DNA of 64,000 nucleotides. Origin: Glaciimonas sp. PAMC28666 (lineage in GTDB: Bacteria; Pseudomonadota; Gammaproteobacteria; Burkholderiales; Burkholderiaceae_D). This document shows positions 1-8,196 of this stretch, piece after piece. The notes beneath the pieces were generated by a model, which was not told the DNA's origin, did not search any database, and was given only the letters and a program-made list of their open reading frames with translations. The stretch covers positions 62,001-126,000 of the forward strand of contig NZ_CP070304.1 in assembly GCF_016917355.1 (NCBI RefSeq), read 5' to 3'. Position numbers and translations under genes: made by a program. The stretch's first letter is position 1, and each line of letters starts with the position of its first letter.

Positions 1-761
1 AAATTCCCTACGTTTTAGGGTTGATTGGCACGCGTTCGGTCGATAAACAGATTACCGGCATCCTTGATCTGAAAAAGGAACATGAGGTCCGCATCCGTAA
101 CGGCATGCTGGCGTACGCCGCGCTGACGCGCCTGAAATCCGGCGACAAATCGCCGGAAGCAATAGCGGCTTTTGATAAACTTAAAGATGATCTGGGTTTT
201 GGTCTGTTGTTAAAAAAATATACGCCTGCCGTGATCGATGCGACCCCTGCGCAAATTGCGATGGCGGTCAATGACACCTTCCCAAAAATTGCGCCGATGT
301 TTTGGTCATTCCGGTTGATGGTCGCGCTTGGTATCTTGTTCCTGTTCATTTTTTCGACATCGTTCTACTTTTTGATACGAAAAAAACTGGCGCAACAACG
401 CTGGCTTTTACGACTGGCGATGTACAGCATTCCTTTGCCTTGGGTGGCTATCGAGCTTGGCTGGGTGTTGGCGGAATATGGCCGTCAACCATGGACCATC
501 TCAGGTATTTTGCCTACGCACTTATCGGCCTCTACTCTTCAACCGTCCAGTTTATATTTCAGTCTGGCAGGCTTCTTGTTGTTCTATAGTTTCTTGTTCG
601 TGATCGAAATGATCCTGATGGTGAAGTACGCACGGCGCGGCCCGAGCAGTCTGCACACGGGAAAATATCATTGGGAAATCCTGGAAAAAATTCAATCGAA
701 CAATGCAAAAAAAAATGTTGGCCGTGTGCCGCAACCGGCGATTGAAGGGAAAACACCATGA
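1..761 (+). CDS. cydA: Cytochrome bd ubiquinol oxidase subunit I, C-terminal part
   Basis: This is the last ~250 residues of CydA. The reading frame is open to the left edge (frame beginning at base 3), so the true start lies outside the window. Subunit I carries the hemes and the quinol site of the membrane terminal oxidase that reduces O2 to water. Visible features are the GLIGTRS stretch at the left edge, three hydrophobic helices (starting near [20 protein letters not shown] and [10 protein letters not shown]) and the conserved [12 protein letters not shown] motif, followed by a short polar tail. Its stop overlaps the cydB start in an ATGA junction, which implies translational coupling. 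Family assignment is secure; only the N-terminal two thirds are missing. Confidence 0.96.
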   Translation, partial: IPYVLGLIGTRSVDKQITGILDLKKEHEVRIRNGMLAYAALTRLKSGDKSPEAIAAFDKLKDDLGFGLLLKKYTPAVIDATPAQIAMAVNDTFPKIAPMFWSFRLMVALGILFLFIFSTSFYFLIRKKLAQQRWLLRLAMYSIPLPWVAIELGWVLAEYGRQPWTISGILPTHLSASTLQPSSLYFSLAGFLLFYSFLFVIEMILMVKYARRGPSSLHTGKYHWEILEKIQSNNAKKNVGRVPQPAIEGKTP

Positions 762-1900
762 TGTTCGACTATGAAACATTAAAGATGATCTGGTGGGGTT
801 TCGTCGGCGTGCTGTTGGTTGGATTTGCGCTTACCGGCGGCTTTGACTTCGGCGTCGGTATCATGTTGCCGTTTATAGGCAAGACCGATACCGAACGGCG
901 CGTGGTGATTAATTCGATCGGCAGCACCTGGGAAGGCAATCAAACCTGGTTCATCACCGCTGGCGGTGCGCTGTTTGCGGTCTGGCCGCTGGTTTATGGG
1001 GCGGCTTTCTCCGGGTTCTATGTGGCCTTGATGTTATTGTTGTTTTCGTTGTTTTTCCGCCCGGTGGGATTTGACTATCGCAGCAAAATTGCCGATCCGC
1101 GCTGGCGCAATTTCTGGGATTGGGGTCTGTTTGCTGGCGGGCTGGTGCCTGCACTGATATTTGGCGTCGCATTCGGTAATTTATTATTAGGCGTCCCATT
1201 TCATTACGACGACACGATGCGGGTGGAATATATCGGCGGCTTCTTCGGCTTGCTTAATCCGTTTGGCTTGCTGTCCGGCGTTCTCAGCATCACTATGCTG
1301 GTGATGCATGGTGCCGGTTTTCTGCAAGTGAAGACCGACGACGTGATCGCGTTGCGGGCGCGCAAAATTGCTATCGGCGCGGCGTTAGTCACCATCGTGT
1401 TATTTGTCGTTGGCGGGTGGTGGATAGCTACTGGTATCCACGGTTATCGGATTATCGCCATGCCGGATGCCAATAGCGCCTTCATGCCTCCCGCCAAGAC
1501 CGTTGTCAGCGCGGCCGGTGCCTGGATGGACAACTACGCCAAGTGGCCTGCAACGTGGGCGCTACCGATCATTGCTGTGATCGCAGCGTTATTGTGTGTG
1601 GTGTTTAGTTTGGCGCGCAAGGCACTGCTCGCATTTTTGTCGAGTGGTGTCGCTGTGACCGGGATAATTTTAACGGCTGGCACGGCGATGTTCCCGTTCG
1701 TTATGCCCTCTTCGCTCGATCCCAACAGCAGCCTGACGGTCTGGGATGCGGTCTCGAGTTATAAAACGCTGGGTATCATGTTTTGGGTGGTGGTGATCAT
1801 GCTGCCTATCATCATTCTTTACACCAGCTGGGTGTATCGGATCATGCGTGGCAAAGTCACCCTTCAGGACATTCATGATAACGAGCATACGGCGTATTAA
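758..1900 (+). CDS. cydB: Cytochrome bd ubiquinol oxidase subunit II
   Basis: A full-length CydB (380 residues, the usual family size) that pairs with CydA in the inner membrane. The N-terminus ([17 protein letters not shown], then GGFDFGVG) is the standard CydB opening, and the WEGNQTWFI motif follows near residue 55. About eight or nine hydrophobic helices are visible. It ends with a short polar tail (IHDNEHTAY). The ATG used here overlaps the cydA stop by four bases; an ATG one codon later is equally possible. It is followed by cydX after 61 bases, so the order cydA-cydB-cydX is complete. Confidence 0.97.
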   Translation: MMFDYETLKMIWWGFVGVLLVGFALTGGFDFGVGIMLPFIGKTDTERRVVINSIGSTWEGNQTWFITAGGALFAVWPLVYGAAFSGFYVALMLLLFSLFFRPVGFDYRSKIADPRWRNFWDWGLFAGGLVPALIFGVAFGNLLLGVPFHYDDTMRVEYIGGFFGLLNPFGLLSGVLSITMLVMHGAGFLQVKTDDVIALRARKIAIGAALVTIVLFVVGGWWIATGIHGYRIIAMPDANSAFMPPAKTVVSAAGAWMDNYAKWPATWALPIIAVIAALLCVVFSLARKALLAFLSSGVAVTGIILTAGTAMFPFVMPSSLDPNSSLTVWDAVSSYKTLGIMFWVVVIMLPIIILYTSWVYRIMRGKVTLQDIHDNEHTAY

Positions 1901-1961
1901 TTTTGATCACACGGATTGCTTGCTTTCGTTGTGAGGCGGAAGCAAGAAAAAGGAGCAAGTT

Positions 1962-2132
1962 ATGTGGTACTTCGCTTGGATTTTAGGAGTTGGACTGGCA
2001 CTCGCCTTCGGCATCATCAACGTGATGTGGCTGGAATCCAACTATGCATTTGGTAGCCGCGACGAAGACACGACACGGGGTCGTTTTGAGGACGCGGCGA
2101 AGGAAGAAGAAAGCCGGTCACGCAAGAAATAA
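1962..2132 (+). CDS. cydX: Cytochrome bd oxidase small subunit CydX (YbgT family)
   Basis: A 56-residue protein that begins MWYFAWILGVGLALAFGI, the diagnostic opening of the CydX/YbgT family. CydX is a single-helix subunit that stabilises the hemes of CydAB. An AGGAG ribosome site lies nine bases before the ATG. The one membrane helix is followed by ESNYAF and then a long, strongly charged tail rich in Glu, Asp, Arg and Lys. The tail makes it longer than the 37-residue E. coli protein. The gene is too short for most gene finders, but its position directly behind cydB and its signature sequence make it solid. No ybgE follows; the next gene is on the other strand. Confidence 0.93.
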   Translation: MWYFAWILGVGLALAFGIINVMWLESNYAFGSRDEDTTRGRFEDAAKEEESRSRKK

Positions 2133-2164
2133 GTGGTGGGGCTGCGACGTTTTTCGATAGCAAA

Positions 2165-3094
2165 TCAACCGCCGCGTTCCCGTTTTATCAGGGCTGTGAG
2201 TGTGTCGACGCGATTATTTTCGCAGGCAATCGCTAAACCCTCGGAGAAAAGCGGCGTGGTAAGGTTGGTTAAGACGCTGCCGCTCGGCATCTCTATGGCA
2301 AGCCGTGCGCCGCGTTCCCAGCTTAACCTTGCGGTCTCCGACCAATGCACCTGCGTGGCCATATTGTTGGCGAGATCGGCGGCGATGATGGCTGGGTCAA
2401 ACAGCGCTCTTGCGGCACTTGCGCTCAGATAAGTCAGTTCTGGTCGCCTGACCTGTATGTCGCCAAAAGCACTCTGCATCTCCAACGCTGCGGCATTAAA
2501 CAGCTCGCAGTGCGAGGGAACGTTCACCGCCAGCCTCACGGCGCTGGTGGCACCAACTGCCAGCGCGACTGTCATCACGGACTGCATGGCGTCTTCCGAA
2601 CCTGAAATAACATTTTGCCGTGGCCCATTCAGATTTGCCAGATACACCGGCGTTGCGGCCGAATGAATATTCGCAATAATGGGAGCGAGTTGGTAACGAT
2701 CAATCCCACTGATGGCAGCCATTCCGTAACCAGCCGGATAGGCGCTCTCCATCAATCGACCGCGCCGCTGTACAAGTTGAACAGCGTCCGAATAACTAAT
2801 AATCCCCGCGACCACCGCCGCAGGATACGCACCGATTGATAGCCCGGCGACCATATCCGGCGCGGCATTGTTCGCAACAAAAACCCGCGCCATGGCAACG
2901 CCAGCAATTAACAGGCAAAGTTGCACAGCGTAGGTCGAGGTCAGCGCTGTGGCTGTGTCGAGAAGTAACGGATCAGTACCAAGCACGTGGGAAGTTTGCT
3001 CTAACGTCTGCTGCACTTCCGGCACTTGCGGAAGCGTGTGCAGCATGCCGGCGCGTTGCGCGCCTTGGCCGGGGAACGTGAACAGGATGCTCAT
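2165..3094 (-). CDS. mdcH: Malonate decarboxylase epsilon subunit (malonyl-CoA:ACP transacylase)
   Basis: A 309-residue acyltransferase of the FabD/MAT fold. It starts MSILFTFPGQGAQRAGML (the FPGQGAQ signature) and has the nucleophile motif GLSIG near residue 91, with a later GPRQNVISG stretch and an SHCELF histidine region. In malonate decarboxylase it loads malonyl from malonyl-CoA onto the acyl-carrier subunit (MdcC), starting the acetyl-ACP/malonyl-ACP cycle. It is the last gene of the leftward mdc transcription unit, 22 bases behind mdcG, and converges on cydX with only 32 bases between the stops. A generic FabD is ruled out by context. Confidence 0.93.
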   Translation of the reverse strand: MSILFTFPGQGAQRAGMLHTLPQVPEVQQTLEQTSHVLGTDPLLLDTATALTSTYAVQLCLLIAGVAMARVFVANNAAPDMVAGLSIGAYPAAVVAGIISYSDAVQLVQRRGRLMESAYPAGYGMAAISGIDRYQLAPIIANIHSAATPVYLANLNGPRQNVISGSEDAMQSVMTVALAVGATSAVRLAVNVPSHCELFNAAALEMQSAFGDIQVRRPELTYLSASAARALFDPAIIAADLANNMATQVHWSETARLSWERGARLAIEMPSGSVLTNLTTPLFSEGLAIACENNRVDTLTALIKRERGG

Positions 3095-3116
3095 GGCCGG
3101 GAGCCGACAGGAGATT

Positions 3117-3773
3117 TCATTCGGACCAAGGATCGGCTGTCAGAACCGGCCCCTTGCCGGTCTTCAGCAAAACCTGCTTGCGACCAGCAACCCATTCAGC
3201 AAAGGCGAAGCCACCGTGACCAGTATCGATTTGAAGATCGATACGACATAATTGAGAATCTAGCACAGCCTGCAATGCGGCAGTCTTTTCAGCAGGTAAC
3301 GGCGACGGTGAATGGACGACGAGGTCCAGATCGCTCTCTTCCCGCAATACCGACAAGCCAGTGGCTAGTGCAAAGCCCACGCTGCCGGTCGGCCCCCAAT
3401 GCAAACCCATATTAGTCAGAGCGGAGGCGATGCTGGCGAGTGCCTTGACCGCTGGAAATCCACTCCATTGGGAATGAATATTCCAAGCCTCGGACTGCAC
3501 CAAAAATTCGGGCTGTACACATTTTTTTACAGCGGCCGCCGAGAGCAGCGCTTTAAAACGTTCGCTCCGTGTTTTACCGCGCAGACCTACTGGCAGCCAT
3601 GCATTATCTGCCATCGCTTCGCGCCGTATCACCGCTGGCGCAGCGGCCAGCCATTCGGCGCTTGCCCAAGTCGGCAGGGGCTGATCCGATGTGATCCCAT
3701 CGACGCCCGTGATCCATATCAGATCGTGCGGGCGCGGTGAAGTTTTGTTATCGTGAAGAATGTGTTTAGACAT
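3117..3773 (-). CDS. mdcG: Malonate decarboxylase holo-ACP synthase (phosphoribosyl-dephospho-CoA transferase)
   Basis: A 218-residue MdcG. It attaches the 2'-(5''-triphosphoribosyl)-3'-dephospho-CoA group, made by MdcB, to a serine of the carrier subunit MdcC. The N-terminal RPHDLIWI motif is typical of the family. The mid-protein GSVGFALATG followed by ESDLDLVVH has the Gly-Ser...Asp-x-Asp pattern of nucleotidyltransferases. It lies between madM and mdcH in the same orientation, with an 86-base spacer from madM. The start is an ATG; no strong ribosome site is apparent. Confidence 0.92.
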   Translation of the reverse strand: MSKHILHDNKTSPRPHDLIWITGVDGITSDQPLPTWASAEWLAAAPAVIRREAMADNAWLPVGLRGKTRSERFKALLSAAAVKKCVQPEFLVQSEAWNIHSQWSGFPAVKALASIASALTNMGLHWGPTGSVGFALATGLSVLREESDLDLVVHSPSPLPAEKTAALQAVLDSQLCRIDLQIDTGHGGFAFAEWVAGRKQVLLKTGKGPVLTADPWSE

Positions 3774-3859
3774 CGCAAAGCATCTTCGATCGTGCGTAAA
3801 AGAAAAAAGGGATTATTTCTATCTCTCGCCGTATCGACTTACGGCAAGAGCCCATTGCC

Positions 3860-4624
3860 CTACGCCATCAAGGCTTTCACCGCAAAATATAACACCGATG
3901 GTCCCAGCAGACAGCCGATGCCGGTATGAAATGTCGCCACCAATGCACCATACGGAACCAAGCGTCGGTCGGTCGCTGCCAATCCTGCAGAGACGCCGCT
4001 GACGGTTCCGGCCAAACCGCCAAATACCATTGCGGAGCGCGGTGTTTTGAGTCCCAGAAAGCGCGCTGCGAGCGGCGTGCCGACCATCACCATAATGGAT
4101 TTGAGCAGACCCGTAGCGATGCTGAGTGCCATGACGTCGGAACTCGCACCGATCGCTGCACCCGTAACAGGCCCGACGATATACGTGATGGCCCCGGCAC
4201 CGATGGTGGTCATGCTCACCACATCGGAATAGCCAAACGCATAGGCGACGCTAGCGCCGACGATAAATGGCACGATAGTCCCAAGCAGCAACGAAATCAC
4301 GCCAATCAAGCCGGCCCTGCGCGCTTCTGTTGCCTGCACTTCAAAGGCGGTGGCAACGATCGCAAAATCGCGGAGCATGGCACCACCCATCAGACCGATT
4401 CCGCTGAAAAGTGAGATATCTGCCAGCCCCTTTTCGCCACCGCTATGAATGCCGCCCCAATAGGCCAGAATCAAACCGATCAGAATTGCAAACGCAGATC
4501 CATGCACCCGACCAAACGTCAGCTTGCGCGAAATGTACCCAGAAAGAAGCACGATAATACCGACTACGGCGAACGCCGTAATCAAACCATTCTGCTGCAT
4601 GGCTTTTTCAATAATTGCTAACAT
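3860..4624 (-). CDS. madM: Malonate transporter, MadM subunit
   Basis: A 254-residue polytopic membrane protein of the MadM family, the larger half of the two-component MadL-MadM malonate:sodium symporter known from Malonomonas rubra. Hydrophobic helices run through the whole chain, with conserved-looking GGAML, GAGAITYIVGPVTGAA and GLAGTVSGVSAGLAATD segments. It starts 11 bases behind madL. It supplies malonate to the decarboxylase encoded around it. The direction of transport and the coupling ion are taken from the family, not from this sequence. Confidence 0.92.
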   Translation of the reverse strand: MLAIIEKAMQQNGLITAFAVVGIIVLLSGYISRKLTFGRVHGSAFAILIGLILAYWGGIHSGGEKGLADISLFSGIGLMGGAMLRDFAIVATAFEVQATEARRAGLIGVISLLLGTIVPFIVGASVAYAFGYSDVVSMTTIGAGAITYIVGPVTGAAIGASSDVMALSIATGLLKSIMVMVGTPLAARFLGLKTPRSAMVFGGLAGTVSGVSAGLAATDRRLVPYGALVATFHTGIGCLLGPSVLYFAVKALMA

Positions 4625-4635
4625 GACGTCTCCTC

Positions 4636-5034
4636 TTAAGCCACTGGCAATGGTTCAATTGCAAAGGGATCTTTATCGGTTTTAGGTTCCATCCGATTGA
4701 TCAGCGCAATACAGCACGCACATAACGCCACTGCGCCAAAGGCCGATATCAACGCCACCGGACCACCACGCAAGGCAGCGACGACGTTTTGTTGCGCTGC
4801 CATCGCTACGACGACAGGAATATACATGGCAGACCAAAATCCGACCCCGGCTTCGGTTGGTTTAGGCAGCAGTCCGCGCGGTTGCATATAGAGACGCGCA
4901 AAAATAAGTAGCAGCATGGCGATACCGACTCCGCCGACATTGGTTTTTACGCCGATCAGATGTCCCAACAAATCGCCTAGAATAATCCCTAGCAGATGGC
5001 AAATGGCCAATAAGGCCGTTCCATAGATAATCAT
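4636..5034 (-). CDS. madL: Malonate transporter, MadL subunit
   Basis: A 132-residue protein with about four hydrophobic helices, recognisable as MadL from MIIYGTALLAICHLLG and the VKTNVGGVGIAMLLLI segment. It is the small partner of MadM. A strong ribosome site (AAAGGAG) lies just ahead of the ATG. A 120-base AT-rich spacer separates it from mdcE, the second largest gap in the cluster, so an internal promoter for madLM is conceivable but not demonstrated. The C-terminal tail (TDKDPFAIEPLPVA) is soluble. Confidence 0.92.
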   Translation of the reverse strand: MIIYGTALLAICHLLGIILGDLLGHLIGVKTNVGGVGIAMLLLIFARLYMQPRGLLPKPTEAGVGFWSAMYIPVVVAMAAQQNVVAALRGGPVALISAFGAVALCACCIALINRMEPKTDKDPFAIEPLPVA

Positions 5035-5154
5035 GTTTTGTCTCCTTTATTAACTTCAGGTTTGGTCTGAATTAGCTACTCTTTTTGACCAGAATATATG
5101 CTGTATTTTTGGTTTTTATTTATGTAAACAGAAAGACCGGGGTGTTTTTCCCAG

Positions 5155-6015
5155 TTACGCTCGATCTCCCTTCCACTGCGCACGTAACATCTCGCGCACC
5201 TTGGCTGATGACTGGCGGTTTTTTGCCTGCAATCGGCTGCTGAGATCGCGGACGGTATCGGCTTCAATACTCGCCAGCGCCGCCTGCAAGCTTTGCTGCA
5301 CGATCTTTACTTCGTCGTTAGCTGGATCATCCGGATGCTGTAATGTCAGACTTTCCGACAGCAGGCCGAGCGATGCAAAACTTTTGATGTCATACGCCAT
5401 CGGTGGAATTCTGGCCGCGAAAGCTTCCATTGCTTCGACTGAACGCAGCGTAATGCGTGCCGCCGAGGCCTTGCCCATGGCGTGCACCATTACCTCGGGA
5501 TCATCAATCGCTATCAACCGATTGGCCTGATAACCGTGCGCCAAAAATGCACCCGACATTGCTTTGCCGACTATCAGACCGATCACCGGATGACCGGCCA
5601 GCCGCGCGCTGGCGTAGGCACTTGCCGCACCTGCTAGCGCCTGATGTATGCCGTAGGCTTCCTCGCGTCGTCCATAGGCCTGACTGGCAACATCGATAAC
5701 GGCGACGATGGGGGTCTTGGTATCGCTGCCGCTATCAGCGTCGATCACTTCTTGCACTGCGCGCCCTAACTGCCAACCTTCGACCAGCCCAATTTCGCCA
5801 TTGCGTACGCGGGGAAAGCGATTTTCCGGGTCCGGCACCACTGCGATATAACGGGCCCGTCGCCCAGCGAGTTCGGCGTCTGCAACCAGCACTGAAGCTG
5901 CATAGCCAGCGTTGACTGGTACGTTGTTGGTCAATTTTTCAAACCAGATCCGGCCCCGGCCCGCGCTCGGGCTTAGTGTCGTTGAAGATTCTTCCGACTG
6001 CGCGACTGCTTTCAT
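5155..6015 (-). CDS. mdcE: Malonate decarboxylase gamma subunit
   Basis: A 286-residue crotonase-fold carboxyltransferase-type subunit that, together with MdcD, decarboxylates malonyl-S-ACP to acetyl-S-ACP without biotin. Visible features include GRGRIWFEKLT near the start, the PIVAVIDVASQAYGRREE stretch, and the glycine-rich GKAMSGAFLAHG oxyanion-type segment. Its ATG overlaps the mdcD stop by four bases, so the two subunits are translationally coupled in fixed stoichiometry. Length is within the family range. Confidence 0.94.
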   Translation of the reverse strand: MKAVAQSEESSTTLSPSAGRGRIWFEKLTNNVPVNAGYAASVLVADAELAGRRARYIAVVPDPENRFPRVRNGEIGLVEGWQLGRAVQEVIDADSGSDTKTPIVAVIDVASQAYGRREEAYGIHQALAGAASAYASARLAGHPVIGLIVGKAMSGAFLAHGYQANRLIAIDDPEVMVHAMGKASAARITLRSVEAMEAFAARIPPMAYDIKSFASLGLLSESLTLQHPDDPANDEVKIVQQSLQAALASIEADTVRDLSSRLQAKNRQSSAKVREMLRAQWKGDRA

Positions 6016-6863
6016 GATGACAATCCCTTCTGATAAATACTGCGCACCATTTCTGGCGTGGCTTGCACACTGGCATCAACGCCATCCAGACAGGTCAGGA
6101 AATCCTGATCGCGTTCGCTGCGCGTTTGGGTCGGTCGCCCACGTGCGATCAATTCGCGTACGGTGGTTCGCATCAGATCGCTGTCATCTTCGATACACAT
6201 ATCGGCGAGACCTGAGCGAGTGCGTTGTTCGCCACCGGTAAAACTCCAGATAAAAGGGCGATCGCGTGAGTCGTATTCTGCGATGCCCGCTTCCTGTTCG
6301 ATCACGGCGGGACCGTTTAATCCGACTCTGGCGTCTTGCGTCACAACCAGATAACTGCATAAGGCAGCGGCAATCGACATGCCGCCGAAACAGCCAACCG
6401 TGCCTGCCGAAATCCCAATAACCGGTTGGTACCGGCGCAGATCGACAATGGCGGAGTGAATGTCGGCAATGGCGGCGAGGCCCAGATTGGCTTCTTGAAG
6501 ACGCACACCGCCGGTTTCAAACAAAATCACAGCGCCGGTTGGAATTCCCTGACGGTTGTCTTCTGCGGCGAGTTCCAGCGCGCCAGCAATCTTGGCACCG
6601 CCGACTTCGCCCAGACTACCGCCCTGAAACGCACCCTCAATTGCCAATACCACATAGGGCTGACCGTCAAAGCTTCCCTTGGCGATCACAACGCCATCGT
6701 CTGACTGCGTCACCACGCCTTGCATTGCCAGCCAGGGTGAGGTCATCCGATCAAAGGGGCCGATCAATTCGCGCATTGAACCGGCGTCCAGCAATGCACG
6801 CGCACGGCCACGTGCAGTCAATTCGATAAAGCTATCGCGCTTGAGTAATTGTTCTGTGTTCAT
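6012..6863 (-). CDS. mdcD: Malonate decarboxylase beta subunit
   Basis: A 283-residue carboxyltransferase-like subunit that forms the decarboxylase core with MdcE. It opens with the SFIELTARGRARALLD stretch, has FDGQPYVVLAIEGAFQGG, the VILFETGGVRLQEANLG motif and GISAGTVGCFGGMSIAA, all typical of MdcD/acetyl-CoA carboxylase beta relatives. An 88-base spacer separates it from the upstream carrier gene mdcC. The downstream end overlaps mdcE. Confidence 0.95.
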   Translation of the reverse strand: MNTEQLLKRDSFIELTARGRARALLDAGSMRELIGPFDRMTSPWLAMQGVVTQSDDGVVIAKGSFDGQPYVVLAIEGAFQGGSLGEVGGAKIAGALELAAEDNRQGIPTGAVILFETGGVRLQEANLGLAAIADIHSAIVDLRRYQPVIGISAGTVGCFGGMSIAAALCSYLVVTQDARVGLNGPAVIEQEAGIAEYDSRDRPFIWSFTGGEQRTRSGLADMCIEDDSDLMRTTVRELIARGRPTQTRSERDQDFLTCLDGVDASVQATPEMVRSIYQKGLSS

Positions 6864-6951
6864 GGTCTAACCTTTTTTTGCGTTTTAGCAGCGAACATCG
6901 ATTGCGTCAGAAATAATTGTGGTGAGTGTCATTTCTGATCTTTTGGCAGAA

Positions 6952-7263
6952 TCAAGCCTGTCTGAGTTCTTCAAAGGCTTGCTCAATGCGCAGCCGCACC
7001 ACACCGGGCGTTGCGCCAAAGTCATTGATTTCGATCCGCATCGCAGGCAAAACTGCGGCGGTAAAAATACGCTGTAATAACGCTTGCCAGACGTTGCGCA
7101 TTCCGTCAACGGAAGTGTTGACCTGTATCGTGGTGATGCCGGTTCTGTGCGACGCGTGCTGCGGCTCGATCAATACCTCCAGGTCGCCCGATCCGACTAC
7201 GCCGGTCAAGGCCCGTGCCGTGGCCGGTTCACCGGCGGCGAATTCGTACGAGATTTTTTCCAT
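6952..7263 (-). CDS. mdcC: Malonate decarboxylase acyl carrier protein (delta subunit)
   Basis: A 103-residue carrier subunit that holds the acetyl/malonyl group on an unusual phosphoribosyl-dephospho-CoA prosthetic arm. The motif VGSGDLEVL places the modified serine at residue 25, the same position as in Klebsiella MdcC. The rest (MRIEINDFGATPGVVRLRIEQA) matches the CitD-like fold of the family. It is 18 bases behind mdcB and 88 ahead of mdcD. Confidence 0.95.
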   Translation of the reverse strand: MEKISYEFAAGEPATARALTGVVGSGDLEVLIEPQHASHRTGITTIQVNTSVDGMRNVWQALLQRIFTAAVLPAMRIEINDFGATPGVVRLRIEQAFEELRQA

Positions 7264-7281
7264 GGGTTGCCCTCTTTCCTG

Positions 7282-8196
7282 TCAGATACTGACTGTAAAT
7301 TCTTTTTCTAATGGGTCCAGAAATAATGCCGCCGCTAACAGATCAGCTGCGCCGCCCGGAGAGATATGCCGCCTGAGCAATGCATCCTCAAATCCCTGCA
7401 GGCGCGCTTTTCCTTCCGGACTTCCTGCGCCACCCCGGCGCAATACATTTTGGGCACCGGCCTGGATCGCGGCCAATGCGTCTGATCCGCCGCGTGAAAG
7501 CACGCAGGTATCATCCAGCTCGGCGATGATCGCCAGTAACGCGTTCAGACGCGCAGCGTCTTCCGCCTCACCACGGCTACGCCAAAACCGCAAGCATGGC
7601 AGCGCGACCTCAATCACATGCGGGAAGCCCGCTTGAGCCTGCGCCCGTGCGCCACCGACTCCGTAAGCCTGACAGGCAAGTTCACCTTTATTTCCCGTAA
7701 CGACCGGCGCAAATTGATCCTGGCAACGCGCCAATAGCGCGGCACGTGACGCTACGGCAGAGGCCGTTAGCGCTGTCTCATCCTGCGCCGCAGCGGTCAC
7801 CAACAAGCCTAATGCCCAGATCGCGCCCCGATGTGTGTTTACGCCGCCAGTAGCGGCCATCATGCGGGCCTCACCTTCGCGCCCGATGCGTCCGATTTGT
7901 TCGCGCAACAAATACGGTTCGGTGATGGTTTGTCCAGCGACTGCCATCGCGTGAAAGGTCGAATGCAAAACCCAGGCCGAGTGGCACATCAAGCTCCAGT
8001 TCAGATCGTGATGCGCCCCGCGACTACGCAGATCAACCAGACCCGGTTTTGGCGTGAGCGTGACCTCATCGATCAATGCCAGCACCACCCTGTCCGCCAA
8101 TCGCTCGGCAACGGTTTTTTTGGCCGCAATTGATCCGGGTTCAGGATTGCTTTGAGCGCGCATTGATGCACATTCGAGTTCGGCGGTGGAACGCAT
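7282..8196 (-). CDS. mdcB: Triphosphoribosyl-dephospho-CoA synthase
   Basis: A CitG/MdcB-family enzyme that makes the prosthetic-group precursor from ATP and dephospho-CoA. The reading frame is open further upstream, but I place the start at the ATG whose first base is shared with the mdcA stop (TAATG). It has an AGGAG ribosome site seven bases ahead, giving 304 residues. Motifs are DEVTLTPKPGLVDLRSRGAHHDL near the start, GEARMMAATGGVNTHRGAIW in the middle and DTCVLSRGG toward the end, all characteristic of the family. It passes its product to MdcG. Confidence 0.94.
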   Translation of the reverse strand: MRSTAELECASMRAQSNPEPGSIAAKKTVAERLADRVVLALIDEVTLTPKPGLVDLRSRGAHHDLNWSLMCHSAWVLHSTFHAMAVAGQTITEPYLLREQIGRIGREGEARMMAATGGVNTHRGAIWALGLLVTAAAQDETALTASAVASRAALLARCQDQFAPVVTGNKGELACQAYGVGGARAQAQAGFPHVIEVALPCLRFWRSRGEAEDAARLNALLAIIAELDDTCVLSRGGSDALAAIQAGAQNVLRRGGAGSPEGKARLQGFEDALLRRHISPGGAADLLAAALFLDPLEKEFTVSI

